A stretch of DNA of 64,000 bases from Aaosphaeria pasadenensis (lineage: Eukaryota > Ascomycota > Dothideomycetes > Pleosporales), in contig JAKLMB010000008.1 in NCBI GenBank assembly GCA_022813625.1, positions 1,353,977 through 1,417,976 on the forward strand. Direction: 5' to 3'. Below the pieces are notes generated by a model. That model did not search any database. It saw only the letters and a list, made by a program, of their open reading frames with translations, and was not told where the DNA came from. Each line of letters begins with the position of its first letter. Position 1 is the stretch's first letter. A program made the position numbers and the translations under genes. Positions 22,558 to 32,585 of the stretch are shown piece after piece.

Positions 22558-23353
22558 CTAGATAGCTGTATTGATGACAAGTTCCTTATTCCTGCTGCGC
22601 GTCCTTTTCCTTGGTCGGACAGTTTCTTCATTATTGAGCTCGACTGCTTTTGTAAGGTTGGCCAACTCCTCCTTCCCAGATTGAACCTTTTTCAGCAACT
22701 CTTCATTCTCTTTTTTCAGATCTCGAACCAACATCTGATACTTGATATTGTATTCGGAAACCCTCTTAACATCGGTCAAAATATCATCGTACTTGCCATC
22801 GTCCAGCTTTTCCCTTGCCTGAAGCAGCACTCTGTTCGTAGCCGATTCCACAAGAAGCTGGCCAATGCTTTGGCCCTCGGTTCTTTTCCAGTCCTCGCCA
22901 CGCAGCTTAGCTAGCTGAGATTGCAAATTCTCAATTACACATTCAGAGTTTTCGGTAATCTCATGCGCCTTCCGCTGAAGGGACGTGTTGTGCTCCTCCA
23001 TCTGCTTGAACCTTTCATCATAATTTGTGGCAATGACCTTCGTTTCTTCCAAATGGCTCAAGGCATCCTTCAGGCGTTGATTCAGGTGCTCATTGGTGCT
23101 TTTTTCGTGCTCCAGTTGAGTCTGGATTTTCTCGATTTCATGCCGGGATTTTTCTCTTTCGGTCTCAACAGCCGCATTCGCCTGGCAGACATTCACGCGC
23201 AGATGCAAGATCTGGCTGGAGAGTTCTTGGATCATTGGGAAGCATCGGACATGGAAGTTCTATTGATGTTAATGTCAACTGCTAGACATGTTCAGCACGT
23301 ACATGTTGGCTCCCTGTAGGGGCAGGAGCTCCTGCTTCAACTGTATAGTTCAT
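22558..23353 (-). CDS. Long coiled-coil protein
   Basis: Two exons, 23353-23303 and 23259-22558, intron 43 nt (GTACGT…ATTAAC…AATAG), 250 residues. Exon 1 gives MNYTVEAGAPAPTGSQH and is supported by a TATA box (ctatatag on the minus strand, 23395-23402) 42 bp upstream; the ATG at 23235 would lack this. The rest is almost continuous heptad repeats (HEIEKIQTQLEHEKSTNEHL, VRDLKKENEELLKKVQSGKE) with a basic C-terminus (RPRKRTRSRNKEL) that could direct it to the nucleus. It probably forms dimers; no partner can be named. Confidence 0.7.
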
Positions 23354-23517
23354 ATTGCTTGGTGTATACTTGCTTGAAAGGGAGAGCTACTACTATCTCT
23401 ATATAGCCCTCCCCTGTCCAGAGCAGGCAACCGTGTCTTTGCCCGGGTGATAGCGGGAGCACAATAACAGAATAGCTAACAGATTATTCACATCCGAATC
23501 TCCGGATCTTGGCTTAA

Positions 23518-23745
23518 TCAGTTACTGAATGCAAACGGCACAGTAGTCAAATAGTGCGAAAAATTGGCAGAATCAAAACAACGTGGGTCATAGTTTCCTA
23601 CAAATTCACGCCCTCCTGCTTTTGTCCCATGTAGCCGCATGATTACTTGAGAAAGAACTTCTTTCATGTTGCGGCGGACGCTGGATGAACTTTTTCTTTG
23701 CACGTGCGGTTCGGAAGTCCGGAAGGACCTGGCGTTGCGTTTCAT
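23518..23745 (-). CDS. Small basic hypothetical protein
   Basis: 75 residues starting MKRNARSFRTSEPHVQRKSS. Short, but it begins 71 bp from the divergent start at 23816 with a cttatag box (about 23775-23782) in between, matching the compact pattern of its neighbours. No domain. Confidence 0.35.
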   Translation of the reverse strand: MKRNARSFRTSEPHVQRKSSSSVRRNMKEVLSQVIMRLHGTKAGGREFVGNYDPRCFDSANFSHYLTTVPFAFSN

Positions 23746-23815
23746 ATTTTGTAGTCCCCAGCCCCATAAGCACTACTTATAGCCTACTAGAACTGTCCTG
23801 GAAGCCCAACACAAC

Positions 23816-24241
23816 ATGAATCCCACGTACGACAATCTCTATCTTCAATCCGATATGTCTCAGAACGATTTATTCGGCGGCGTGGCTCTCCCAACGATGC
23901 CCGGGGACTGGAACTTCGAATGGAACGAAGAGACTTACAACAACAATCCTTATCTGCCTTTAGGGCCGGCTGCTCCAGCAGCTCCACCGGAGAGCCCGCA
24001 GCAAGATCAGAAGAAAATCAGCGAAATGATTCAGCAACTCGAAATCTTGAACTCGAGTATCATCGATCTGAAGAATACTCTTTGCAAACGGATTGAGGCG
24101 GTCGAGGCGGTGATGGTTGCAACTCAACAGTATGCAAGTCAATTGGTGCCCTGGTCCTTGGAACTTCATGAGAACTACAAAAAGATGCTAGGAGCCATTG
24201 AGCGGCAGGGATCAGAGCCTTCGAAGAGGAACAACCCATAG
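23816..24241 (+). CDS. Hypothetical protein with Pro/Ala linker and helical C-terminus
   Basis: Single exon, 141 residues: an acidic, aromatic N-terminus (MNPTYDNLYLQSDMSQNDLF…PGDWNFEWNEETYNNNPY), a Pro/Ala linker (LGPAAPAAPPESP) and a coiled-coil-like C-terminal half (KISEMIQQLEILNSSIIDLK). Such an acidic/aromatic N-terminus can act as a transcriptional activation region; this is speculation. Start chosen as the first ATG after the TATA-like box. Confidence 0.55.
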   Translation: MNPTYDNLYLQSDMSQNDLFGGVALPTMPGDWNFEWNEETYNNNPYLPLGPAAPAAPPESPQQDQKKISEMIQQLEILNSSIIDLKNTLCKRIEAVEAVMVATQQYASQLVPWSLELHENYKKMLGAIERQGSEPSKRNNP

Positions 24242-24565
24242 GTCGTGCCTTTTTCTTTGTAACTATCTCTATATTTCGACCGGCTTAGTTACAACAGTCT
24301 TTGTTCGTCGATTGAAATGTGACTTGCATCATGTAATGTTATCTGTGCGTGCATAGGCGAATATCCTCTACCATCCAGCCATCACGCCCAGCCAACAGCG
24401 CTTACGCCGCATACACAGACACTTCAAACGCCGCACAGATACTTGTGCACAGCCCATCGATCACTATCGTGCCGTATTGCGGCAATGCGGCGCTTAGGGC
24501 TCCGTACATCGCTATAAGTGAAGGAGCGTAGACAACAGAAACAACAGCATTGTCTGCCCGAAAAC

Positions 24566-25194
24566 ATGCGACTCGATGCGATCTGGCCAATGCTTGTGGT
24601 TCAGATTGAATCCTGCGCGGCCTCTCAACGTAGGTTGTGGAGAACACTTCCAGAACCTCGCTAACCCGCTTAGCGCGACTGACAGGATCAGGGGCACTGA
24701 CCTCTGCGGCCTGGACAAATCAAACGTTTCCAACGACCGTTCGATGGCCGAACACCACAGCCATCACCAAGCCGCCATTCCCCTCCAGCATCGTCACTAC
24801 GACAGTCGAAAGGACAACCACCATTATGGCAACCGGGAGCACAATCGGCTCTATCCCTGATGACGTAAGATCAGCACAGTATCCCTCTACTGCTCTTGGT
24901 CTGATCGCCGTGGCTTCGGCAGCTGGTGTCTTGTCTACCGTTGCTGGGATTTGCTTCATCGCTCAGTATTGCTGGCGACAGGCACATCAGAAGGCAACAC
25001 AAGCATGTAGTCGCCAATCAAGCACACGGCTTCCCAAGGAACGAGCTGGTTCGATCGTGCGTTCCCAGGGTCTGCATGCGATTCCAGAAGAGCCAGGAGG
25101 ACGGGTGACGGCGCCCAGCGGCACTATACAAGACGATGGCTTCGTTGCAAATACCCTTCGGGATGGTCGAGGGCTCCGTATATTAATAACGTAA
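24566..25194 (+). CDS. Single-pass membrane protein with Ser/Thr-rich ectodomain
   Basis: Two exons, 24566-24629 and 24674-25194; the 44-nt intron has GTAGGT, a CTAAC branch and TTAG. 194 residues. Signal peptide MRLDAIWPMLVVQIESCAAS, a Thr/Ser/Pro-rich ectodomain with sequons (NQT, NTT), one TM helix (LGLIAVASAAGVLSTVAGIC) and a cytosolic tail of about 75 residues with basic juxtamembrane residues. This is the layout of fungal Mid2/WSC-type sensor-like proteins, but the Cys-rich WSC head is absent. Likely O-glycosylated and at the plasma membrane. Confidence 0.65.
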
Positions 25195-25335
25195 TATATC
25201 AGAACTTAATGTCTTGTAAAGAAATGTTGGACCTAGAACAAAGTTTCAATGTAGTATCCGGCAAATAATTAATGAAACGAGATCTTTTGATTTTGGCGAG
25301 CTTGCGGTACTATTATGATCGGAACGTGACTCGCT

Positions 25336-25989
25336 TTATCTAGAGTGACACAGCGCAGTGACCGTGACTAGGACGAAGATGGCGAGAGAGCAGCTCAGCA
25401 TCACGATGCATAGTGTCCATAGGAGTCCTTTCTCGGCCTCAAAAACTGGATTCTGAGCGAATTTTGTCAGTACCAACTGGATTAGTGCAAATGGTACGGC
25501 AAAAAGAGCCAATGCCAAGATTGAACCAACTACCATCCACGGCTTCAAGTTTCGTTTCCGACCACTTAATGTATCAATACCAAAGCATACAAGAACCGAG
25601 TTCTGGACAACCATTCCAGCAATTATTCCTGGCTTTAGTGTTATTGGCAAGAGCAGCCTCATGGTCTCAGTAGCGGAAGTTTGTGTCTCTTTCGTTGATA
25701 ATTTGCAGGGCAGTGAGAAGCATTGAGTTTTGCTATTGTTTATGCTGCAGTAAGAGGTGATTCCGATAGTATATCTTTGCAATTCCGGGTGAATTCTGAG
25801 AAAAGTCAGCTTATCTCTCAAATCAATCAACGGCACATGCATGAAGGTTATGATCCCAACGCGACTAATGCTGGGACTGCAGAGCGCATAAAAGCTGCAG
25901 ATGACGACAACGACATGAATGGCATATGTCACCAGAACAACGCCGAAGCGAGGTTTGTGAGACTTGAAGGAGAGCATTTGATGGTCCAT
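25336..25989 (-). CDS. Four-TM membrane protein (SUR7/PalI-like topology)
   Basis: 217 residues. TM1 near residues 17-38 (VVLVTYAIHVVVVICSFYAL), an extracytosolic loop of about 70 residues with a Cys pair, then three TM helices (GIIAGMVVQNSVLVCFG, WMVVGSILALALFAVPFALI, LLWTLCIVMLSCSLAIFVLV). The arrangement of TM1, long loop and three clustered TMs is that of SUR7/PalI proteins, but I do not see the family signature residues. The stop of the patatin-like gene is 5 bp upstream of this start, so the two genes run in the same direction with almost no spacer. Confidence 0.6.
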   Translation of the reverse strand: MDHQMLSFKSHKPRFGVVLVTYAIHVVVVICSFYALCSPSISRVGIITFMHVPLIDLRDKLTFLRIHPELQRYTIGITSYCSINNSKTQCFSLPCKLSTKETQTSATETMRLLLPITLKPGIIAGMVVQNSVLVCFGIDTLSGRKRNLKPWMVVGSILALALFAVPFALIQLVLTKFAQNPVFEAEKGLLWTLCIVMLSCSLAIFVLVTVTALCHSR

Positions 25990-25994
25990 GACAG

Positions 25995-28994
25995 CTACAT
26001 TCCGACACTATATACTTCCCTGGTGCGCCTCCGCTTTCGGGGCCCTTCGGCATCACGTGCCCTTTTCCGTTTCAATCTGGTACTACACACACAGCGGAGT
26101 CCGCTTTTTACGCTTTGATGATCAGGTCGGCCGAAATGTGCATTCAGCTGCTGCCTCTTCATGAAAGATGACAAACCCTGCGGGAAGCCGCTTATTCTAT
26201 GCCGTGAACCTCCTTCATATTTGAGGGATATGTCCAGTACTTGACTGAAATGATAGATTCTGAACGTAATCACTTTCTGGTATCGACAGCATATAGGACA
26301 AACATCGCTTTCCTCTAGGGGCCCCAAAGCGATGTCGTCTTCAGAGAAGACGAACGAAGAGCCAGGGTACTCCTTCACAATTCTTCGTAGTAGAGCTATA
26401 GTGTTTGGACTTCGGCAACGAAGTTCTCCCGTGCACTGAAAATAACTACGGCGCGCCACTGGTTTACCTCGAAGCTCGAAGAAGAAGGACGAGGCAAAGA
26501 GTGCTCTCGTGATACGTCGAAAGTCGTAAGTTTGGAAAAAGTCGTATGACCATGTTTTGATAGCAGCAATTTTCGATACGTCGTCCAATGCTGGTTGTTC
26601 TTCACACGGCATATTGATTCTGAAATATCGGTCCAGCCGATTTTCGTCAATGCGGTTCTGGTGGTCATACCAGATTGCTTCTCCACTCATGATGGCGTTG
26701 AATAGGCGGAATAACCTAAGCAAGAACCGGTCTTTGAGACTGAGTCGCTGAGTTACGGTTGTGGGAGCCTCAGACGGGCGCGCATAGCCCGTACCAATCG
26801 AAACCGCAAGGTCGGGGCTAGTATCCCAGATGGCTCGCGATTCCCACTCCGCAGCGTCAATAGGATTGTTGTGCTTCCCAGCGCCTCCATCTTGGAGATA
26901 TCCCAGTCCAGAAATGAATTTCGCGGGAAAGTACGATGGTGCAGCTGAAGTTGCCCGGGCTCTGGACAAGTGGTCAGAGAGCATGCCAGGACAGGAGCAC
27001 GTAACTCACGCATCACAAACAAGAACTTCATGCTCACCGACGTCAGGGCGATAGAGGAAATAACCTGTTGGATAAGCGACTGTGAACTTGGGGCCAAGGG
27101 ACCAACCTTGATCTTTCCGTCTGTCCATTGCTCCGTTATAGTTGGACAGAATGCACAAGCGGGGATCGAAGACAGTCATGGTGGTAACAGCAAACTTGGT
27201 TCCGGACACCTTGCGATGGCCAAACAACGCTGTGTTTTTGCCATAGGCCTTCTTCACGCAGGTTTCCATTGCCCTTGCCCCGTAGAGACTGTCCGTCAGC
27301 AATGAAGCTATCAAATTTCGAATCTTGGCCAATGCCGTAAGACCTATTTTGTCGGGAAATACTTCTCTGGCCAGTTCATCAAAAGTTGATATGCACTCGT
27401 TCAGATTGCGGCGCAGATAAAACATGAGTACTATTAGGCCCCCTAGAGAGGTAAGCTTAACATAATACTTGACCACGAGGCTATTACCTGTACTCGTGCC
27501 CAGTAGTAAGTCGAAGTCATCGTAGATCGGATATGGCAGGTTTCTCCACCGATCCAACTCTTGTATTGCTTGAAGTGAGAATGCACCGCGAATCCCACCA
27601 CCATCCAACACAAGCAGGCGGGTGCCAGCAGTTGGGGGCTTTAAGGTGACGCACAGATTATCAGAGGCGCCGCAAACTGGGCAGGCTTTCATGTGGAATA
27701 GATACTCCATTCCTGTCATCGGGGCTGCCTGCATCACGATGCAAATATCGCAGAAGGAGTGTCCACATTTCAAGACGTGTTCTGGTTTTCGCATGATGCA
27801 GAACAAACACACTTTTGAGGTTCGGAAGCGGGGTGTCCTTATCTTTAACAAACATAAAATCTCTCTATGAGATTTCAGGGAAGAAATTTCATTGCGGCAG
27901 ACCCTCGAGTGCAATGTGCAGTAATGGTCTTGTAGTCGTTGGCACCAACCCGCTGTTGAGAAGCATTCGAGTGACGCAAACTTTGCCTCACAATCGGATT
28001 TGTAGAGTTCTCGAAACATCAATTGGGCATTGAAATCTTCTCCAGCCTTAGAATCATATATCTCGCATTTGGACGACTTACGGTGCGTTCCAGGGGGAGA
28101 ACTGTCCAGGAGCAGAGCTGATGCTACGTATCGTAGTAGGACATCTTCGCTCGTGATCAAAACAGTCGAACAAAGCTTGAAGAACTCCCTTAGATGTATT
28201 TGGCTGTTGGTGGTTCGCATAGATCTAACAAAGTTAAATGGTGTTTTGTCTGTTTCTGCGACGTGCTGCAGTGCTGCTTCAAAGAAAGCTTCCATATGTC
28301 TGGCATTGAAGAGCGTATTTTGTTGCGCTCGTTGGTCTCTTATTTTCTTCGACCAAAGCATAATGGAATCTAGTAGTTTAGAGTATGTGGGGTTGATCAA
28401 GCTGGTGTAGTGTGCTTTTCTAGGCACAGCGTGCTCAAGCGGGCTGTAAGTAACGATTATGATATGCGGATGCCACAGCGTTTCCCTGCTCACTTCTGAC
28501 CAGGTCCGCAATTTTGCGAATGCTTCATGGCTACTGTCAAAGTCGTCTAGAAATATGCATACAACATCTGTAAATGTAATAAGAAGTCTAGCAATGATGC
28601 AGTCAAGCATATCCTGAGCAAACGTTGCTGAGCTTTTGCTCCATTTGATAGTATACCGCGATTGCCCGAGGCATCTACCTGCGGGCGAGAACCCTTTAAA
28701 ACCCTGCTCCGTATTAAGATCGGCAATCATCAAGGGGTATCTTTGACTGGTAGTCCCATGTTCCACATCAATAGCCGCGAGTGCATGTGACCTGGGAGAA
28801 GATAGGCATGAGAACATGGCGGCCCGAGCCGCGCTCTTCTTTCCAGAGCCAACTAGCAGTAAGAGAGAAGGAAACTGGTTATCAGGGTCATGCAGGCGGC
28901 CGATGATGTTCTGCAGCCCCGTCCCGGCCAGAAGTCCCCACGTGCTGCCGGTGTAAGAAGCGTAGAGCCAATCAGAGGGATAGCTCCGTGCCAT
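25995..28994 (-). CDS. Patatin-like phospholipase with P-loop-like and RING regions
   Basis: Three exons (28994-27488, 27442-27010, 26961-25995), introns 45 and 48 nt, 968 residues. N-terminal third: LLLLVGSGKKSAARAA resembles a Walker A loop and VVCIFLDDFD a Walker B strand. Middle: CLFCIMRKPEHVLKCGHSFC followed by DIC and CPVC, a RING-type zinc finger. C-terminal half: patatin domain with the oxyanion motif LDGGGIRG, the nucleophile elbow GTSTGG (exon junction inside) and the catalytic Asp in LQDGGAGKHNNP. So the Ser/Asp dyad is intact and lipid acyl hydrolase activity is expected. P-loop plus patatin architecture is known among fungal NLR-like proteins; a RING between them is an unusual addition. 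Tail has an NLS-like KRKRAR. Confidence 0.85.
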
Positions 28995-29040
28995 GGTGGA
29001 GAGTGGAATGGGCCATGGCGGCCCTTTTAAAATACCACTT

Positions 29041-29127
29041 GGGTCTCAATCTGAGGGTCTAAATCTGAGGGTCTAAATCTGAGGGTCTAAATCTGAGGGT
29101 CTAAATCTGAGGGTCTGAATCTGAGGG
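29041..29127. repeat. 14-bp tandem repeat in a divergent promoter
   Basis: About six copies of a gggtctaaatctga-like unit fill the middle of the 192-bp spacer between the patatin-like gene and the DUF3723 gene. It lies upstream of both TATA-like boxes. Confidence 0.85.
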
Positions 29128-29186
29128 TCTTGAATCAGCCTTATACTCCTTTGATCCGCATCTATATTCTTCTCACCTTTACAAAC

Positions 29187-31501
29187 ATGGCCGAAGCTCG
29201 TTATTTTCTAGGGTGCGCGCGAGTGCAACTACGCCATTTGCGGTATGCGAATAGTAGCACGGACGACAAGTGCAGCGGCTGTTGTGTCACAGATCTTGAA
29301 CACAACTTGCCTGTTTTAATCGAACGATCTGTTCTGCATATGTCTGAATCGTTTCAGCTATTCCAGGTGGTGGATGTTCCACCCTTGCCACTTCCGGACT
29401 CAGTACAGCTCGATTGCCTTCATGGCGCATTTCGCTTGCGATATGGAAGAGAAGACTCAAAATTGGACGAATGGTGGCTGGTGGATTTGTACGACGCAAG
29501 TGAGTGCAAAATCACTATGCACTTTGTAGCTAATTGCCAGGAATGCCAAAAACGTCCCAACGATCACTGCGACTGCAATATAAGAGACATATGCCATCTT
29601 GTGATGGGGAAAGATACCTACACATTCGTTACTATCAGCGACATAGAAACATAGATCATGAAACCCGCTGGAAGCAACTTCTCAGCCCAACGAAGCAGAA
29701 GACTCTGGTTCAAATACAAAGAAACCCATGGCTAGTGGAGATGCTTGATGCATTGGAGTCAATTCGATCTCTGTGGGCAGATTTCCATATAGGATCACTG
29801 CCGCCAATACTAAGCTGGAGATGTAATGAGGTTGGTAAAATGCACAGCTACATGTTGCTCGCTGATCAGGTCTAGGAAATCAGAACGTATCTCCTGGCCA
29901 TGTACTCCACTTGGACTAATATCACCAATGGCCAAGGTTGGTATTGTGATGAAGAGACTGTTAGCCTGTTGCAGGGTCTCTCTCCGGCCTGGAGCACTAA
30001 GGATCGTGAGAAGATCGAGCTTCTAGGGCGGGAAAATCGGATCTTCCGCCGCATCCAGCCCGCTAAGACGCGCGATGAAGTGATTGCGCGGGTTCTACGA
30101 TCGGAGGGAATGATACTTACGTTCAAAACCTTCTTCAAACACACTAAGCTCCTCGGCTCTATCATGCTGACTCTGCGACATTTGGTATTGCCCGAGAAAG
30201 TGCGTCCCTCCATGCGAGTCATGTTGGAGGAATGTTTTAGTAATCCGCGGGGGGACAACCGCGTCTATATCCAGTGCACAGACGACCTTCATCACACAAT
30301 GTATCAAGAAGCACCCCCCCAAGAACATTTTTGGTATGCGTATTGGCAACTCTGCCTTTTTATTATCCGACATAAGGAGCACCTCATAACTGGATTGCAG
30401 ACTCCTAAATATTCAGCCCCATCCGAGTGCCGGGGATGGCAAATACGATTAGGCAAGCTCGCAGGGCAATTAGGATTTCGAACGCACCGGATCTTGGACC
30501 TGCAGCAAGAAGACCCCGACCGAGTTGATGTTCGCAGACATCTGAACGACGAGCGTCCTCCTGGCATCTTTGAGCAAAGACATTTTAATAATACAGTGAG
30601 AAATTTCAGAGGAGTCATACAGCGATTTAAATGGAAGCAGGACACTCCTTCGGCTAAAATGGTTCAGCACGCAGATGAATCTGAACTTTCTCTTCGAGTC
30701 TGTCTCTTTTTGCCGCTCATTACAGCAGCGCTTGGACAGGCACCAGGTTATATGCTTAGTCGATTTGGAGACGTTACGCTGGTAATGCAGGCGTTCCTTG
30801 GTCCAGCTCCTCCGGTGGACATTTCACCCTCTGTCCCAGTAGAGAGAGCACCAGCAAGTGACACCGTTCAAGCACCGGCGGGAGTCGACCTCTCGGAAGC
30901 TGTCCCAGTAGAGAGAGCACCAGCAAGTGACACCATTCAAGCACCGGCGGGAGTCGACCTCTCGGTAGCGGGGGCTAGTGCTACCACTCAACCAACAGAA
31001 CTGGATGATACGATGGAACTGGACACTTCAGCTAATGATACTACCGAGCCGCCAACAAATGCGTTAAGTCTAGCCACTAATGCCAACGATGTAGACATGT
31101 CAGCATCTTCATCAGAATATTCTTTTCAAGAGGAATCTGATATTGATAAAGTTACATTTCGGAAACTGCCTGCATCGGGGGATCTTTTGAATGTTGGTGA
31201 ATCACATACTTGCAGCATTGACGCACAAGAGTTAAAGAACCTACATAACCTTCTCCGGAAACCTGGCCGTATTTTGTTTGCAGTCTTGCACGCCCATCAA
31301 TTATACCCTAAGACATATACGGATATAAAAGACTTGCTTAAGCGTAGTAAGCGTGTAACCAATATCTATTACTACTATGAAGATGATACGACCCGCCGAA
31401 CGAAGTGGATAGGCAAGCAGCTGGACCCAACCCAGCTAGCCCGAACCAGGCCAGACCGGACCAAGCCAGAAGGCCGGATAACACGTCGGATACACAATTA
31501 G
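29187..31501 (+). CDS. DUF3723 family protein
   Basis: Three exons, 29187-29499, 29541-29830 and 29876-31501; introns 41 and 45 nt; 742 residues. Family hallmarks in order: MAEARYFLGCARVQLRHLRY, DSVQLDCLHGAFRLRYGRED, EWWLVDLYDA, then CDGERYLHIRYYQRH, RWKQLLSPTKQ and SLWADFHIGSLP…SWRCNE. These match fungal DUF3723, whose function is unknown; the family is patchily distributed in accessory regions. After the domain, a 23-residue unit (VPVERAPASDTVQAPAGVDL) occurs twice, then an acidic linker and a C-terminal segment ending in basic PDRTKPEGRITRRIHN. The first intron is needed to join the LYD and CDGERY motifs. Its stop overlaps the stop of the convergent gene. Confidence 0.8.
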
Positions 31502-32256
31502 ATGTCATTGTCTACTCGTCGGTCCATTGCTGCCTCTGCCATTTCCCAATGACTGACTAAGGGTCCATCATAGAAGTCTCTGCTGTCTGGCATTTCATCG
31601 GTGTATAATCCGGAATATACGGCGTTCCACGCCCTCTCGGGGACTTTAACCTGGAAGTGCATTTGCACCGGATTCTCTACCGATGAAGGGAACAGCCTCA
31701 CCGAAAATACAGGTTCAAGATCCCCAAAGTCCGCGACGCGTGTGTGTACCCCACGTATGTTGTTCCTTGTCAACCCTAGACTTCTTACGTCTTTTACCGC
31801 CCAAGAACTATATACAGTATTTAATCCTGAAAACCATCGGCTTGGCGCAACGAGGCGGCGCAACTCGTGTTGCGAGATCGTTGTCTGGTCGCCATTCAAC
31901 CCAACCACTCGCATGTTGAAATTACGAAAACGTAGCTCATTGGTCCTCGCATCCTTCACGTGGTCATGGAGGCTGGCTATAAAGTTATGTAACTCATTTC
32001 GAACATTCTCATGAACATCCAGTAACAGCAGCAACACATAGGCGCCCCTCCCAATCTCTCCATCGAGCGTATCCAGGTCTTTACCCAAGATCATCGGCTG
32101 AATGTTATGTATGCTGACGGCGTAGTCTAGCCATTCCCCATTGTCTTTGAATATACTGTCCCAGATAGCTGCATGGTGCTGTGCCATCTCAGTGGAGGGG
32201 AATAGCCATTTCAGGCCAGCCTTGCACCATTTCCAGACGTAGGTGGCAATCGACAT
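31498..32256 (-). CDS. Unrecognised family, paralogue of 52538-53401
   Basis: Single exon, 252 residues. Shares IW..IF.DNGEWLDYAV, then NNIRGVHTRVADFGDLEPVF and a C-terminal PLVSHW with the protein at 52538-53401, so both define one family. N-terminus MSIATYVWKWCKAGLKWLF is amphipathic. No known domain. A 9-bp repeat (about 32258-32297, gttgggacg-like) lies just upstream, and a ttttata box near 32312. Its last 4 bases overlap the end of the DUF3723 gene. Confidence 0.65.
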   Translation of the reverse strand: MSIATYVWKWCKAGLKWLFPSTEMAQHHAAIWDSIFKDNGEWLDYAVSIHNIQPMILGKDLDTLDGEIGRGAYVLLLLLDVHENVRNELHNFIASLHDHVKDARTNELRFRNFNMRVVGLNGDQTTISQHELRRLVAPSRWFSGLNTVYSSWAVKDVRSLGLTRNNIRGVHTRVADFGDLEPVFSVRLFPSSVENPVQMHFQVKVPERAWNAVYSGLYTDEMPDSRDFYDGPLVSHWEMAEAAMDRRVDNDI

Positions 32257-32257
32257 G

Positions 32258-32297
32258 TTGGGACGTTGGGACGTTGGGGCGTTGGGGCGTTGGGGCA
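32258..32297. repeat. 9-bp tandem repeat upstream of the 32256 start
   Basis: Five imperfect copies of gttgggacg/gttggggcg directly abut the start codon of the minus-strand gene, in its 5' UTR. Confidence 0.8.
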
Positions 32298-32585
32298 GTA
32301 ATCGTGTATTCTAGACTTTTATAGGATTATTTGACCATTCATTTTAGCAAGGCAGACGCGAACTTGGGGCGAAAACGTCACTAGTGCTCCCTGTGCCTGC
32401 CAGGCACAGAAGGCGTAGGATTGGTGCGGAGGTGCACGGGACATGGGACAGATGCTCAATTCCCTGTTAACGTTTCAGGTACACAAAGGATGCGCTGTGC
32501 CTGGTGTCAATGAATGAAGCAAAACGAAAGTATATCCTATTAAAGGCGAACAGAATACCTTAGGCATGCGTTTTGCAACGCAACG

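Noticed and set aside
28030..28410. 126-codon plus ORF inside the patatin-like gene
   Set aside because: Antisense shadow of a gene with clear catalytic motifs.
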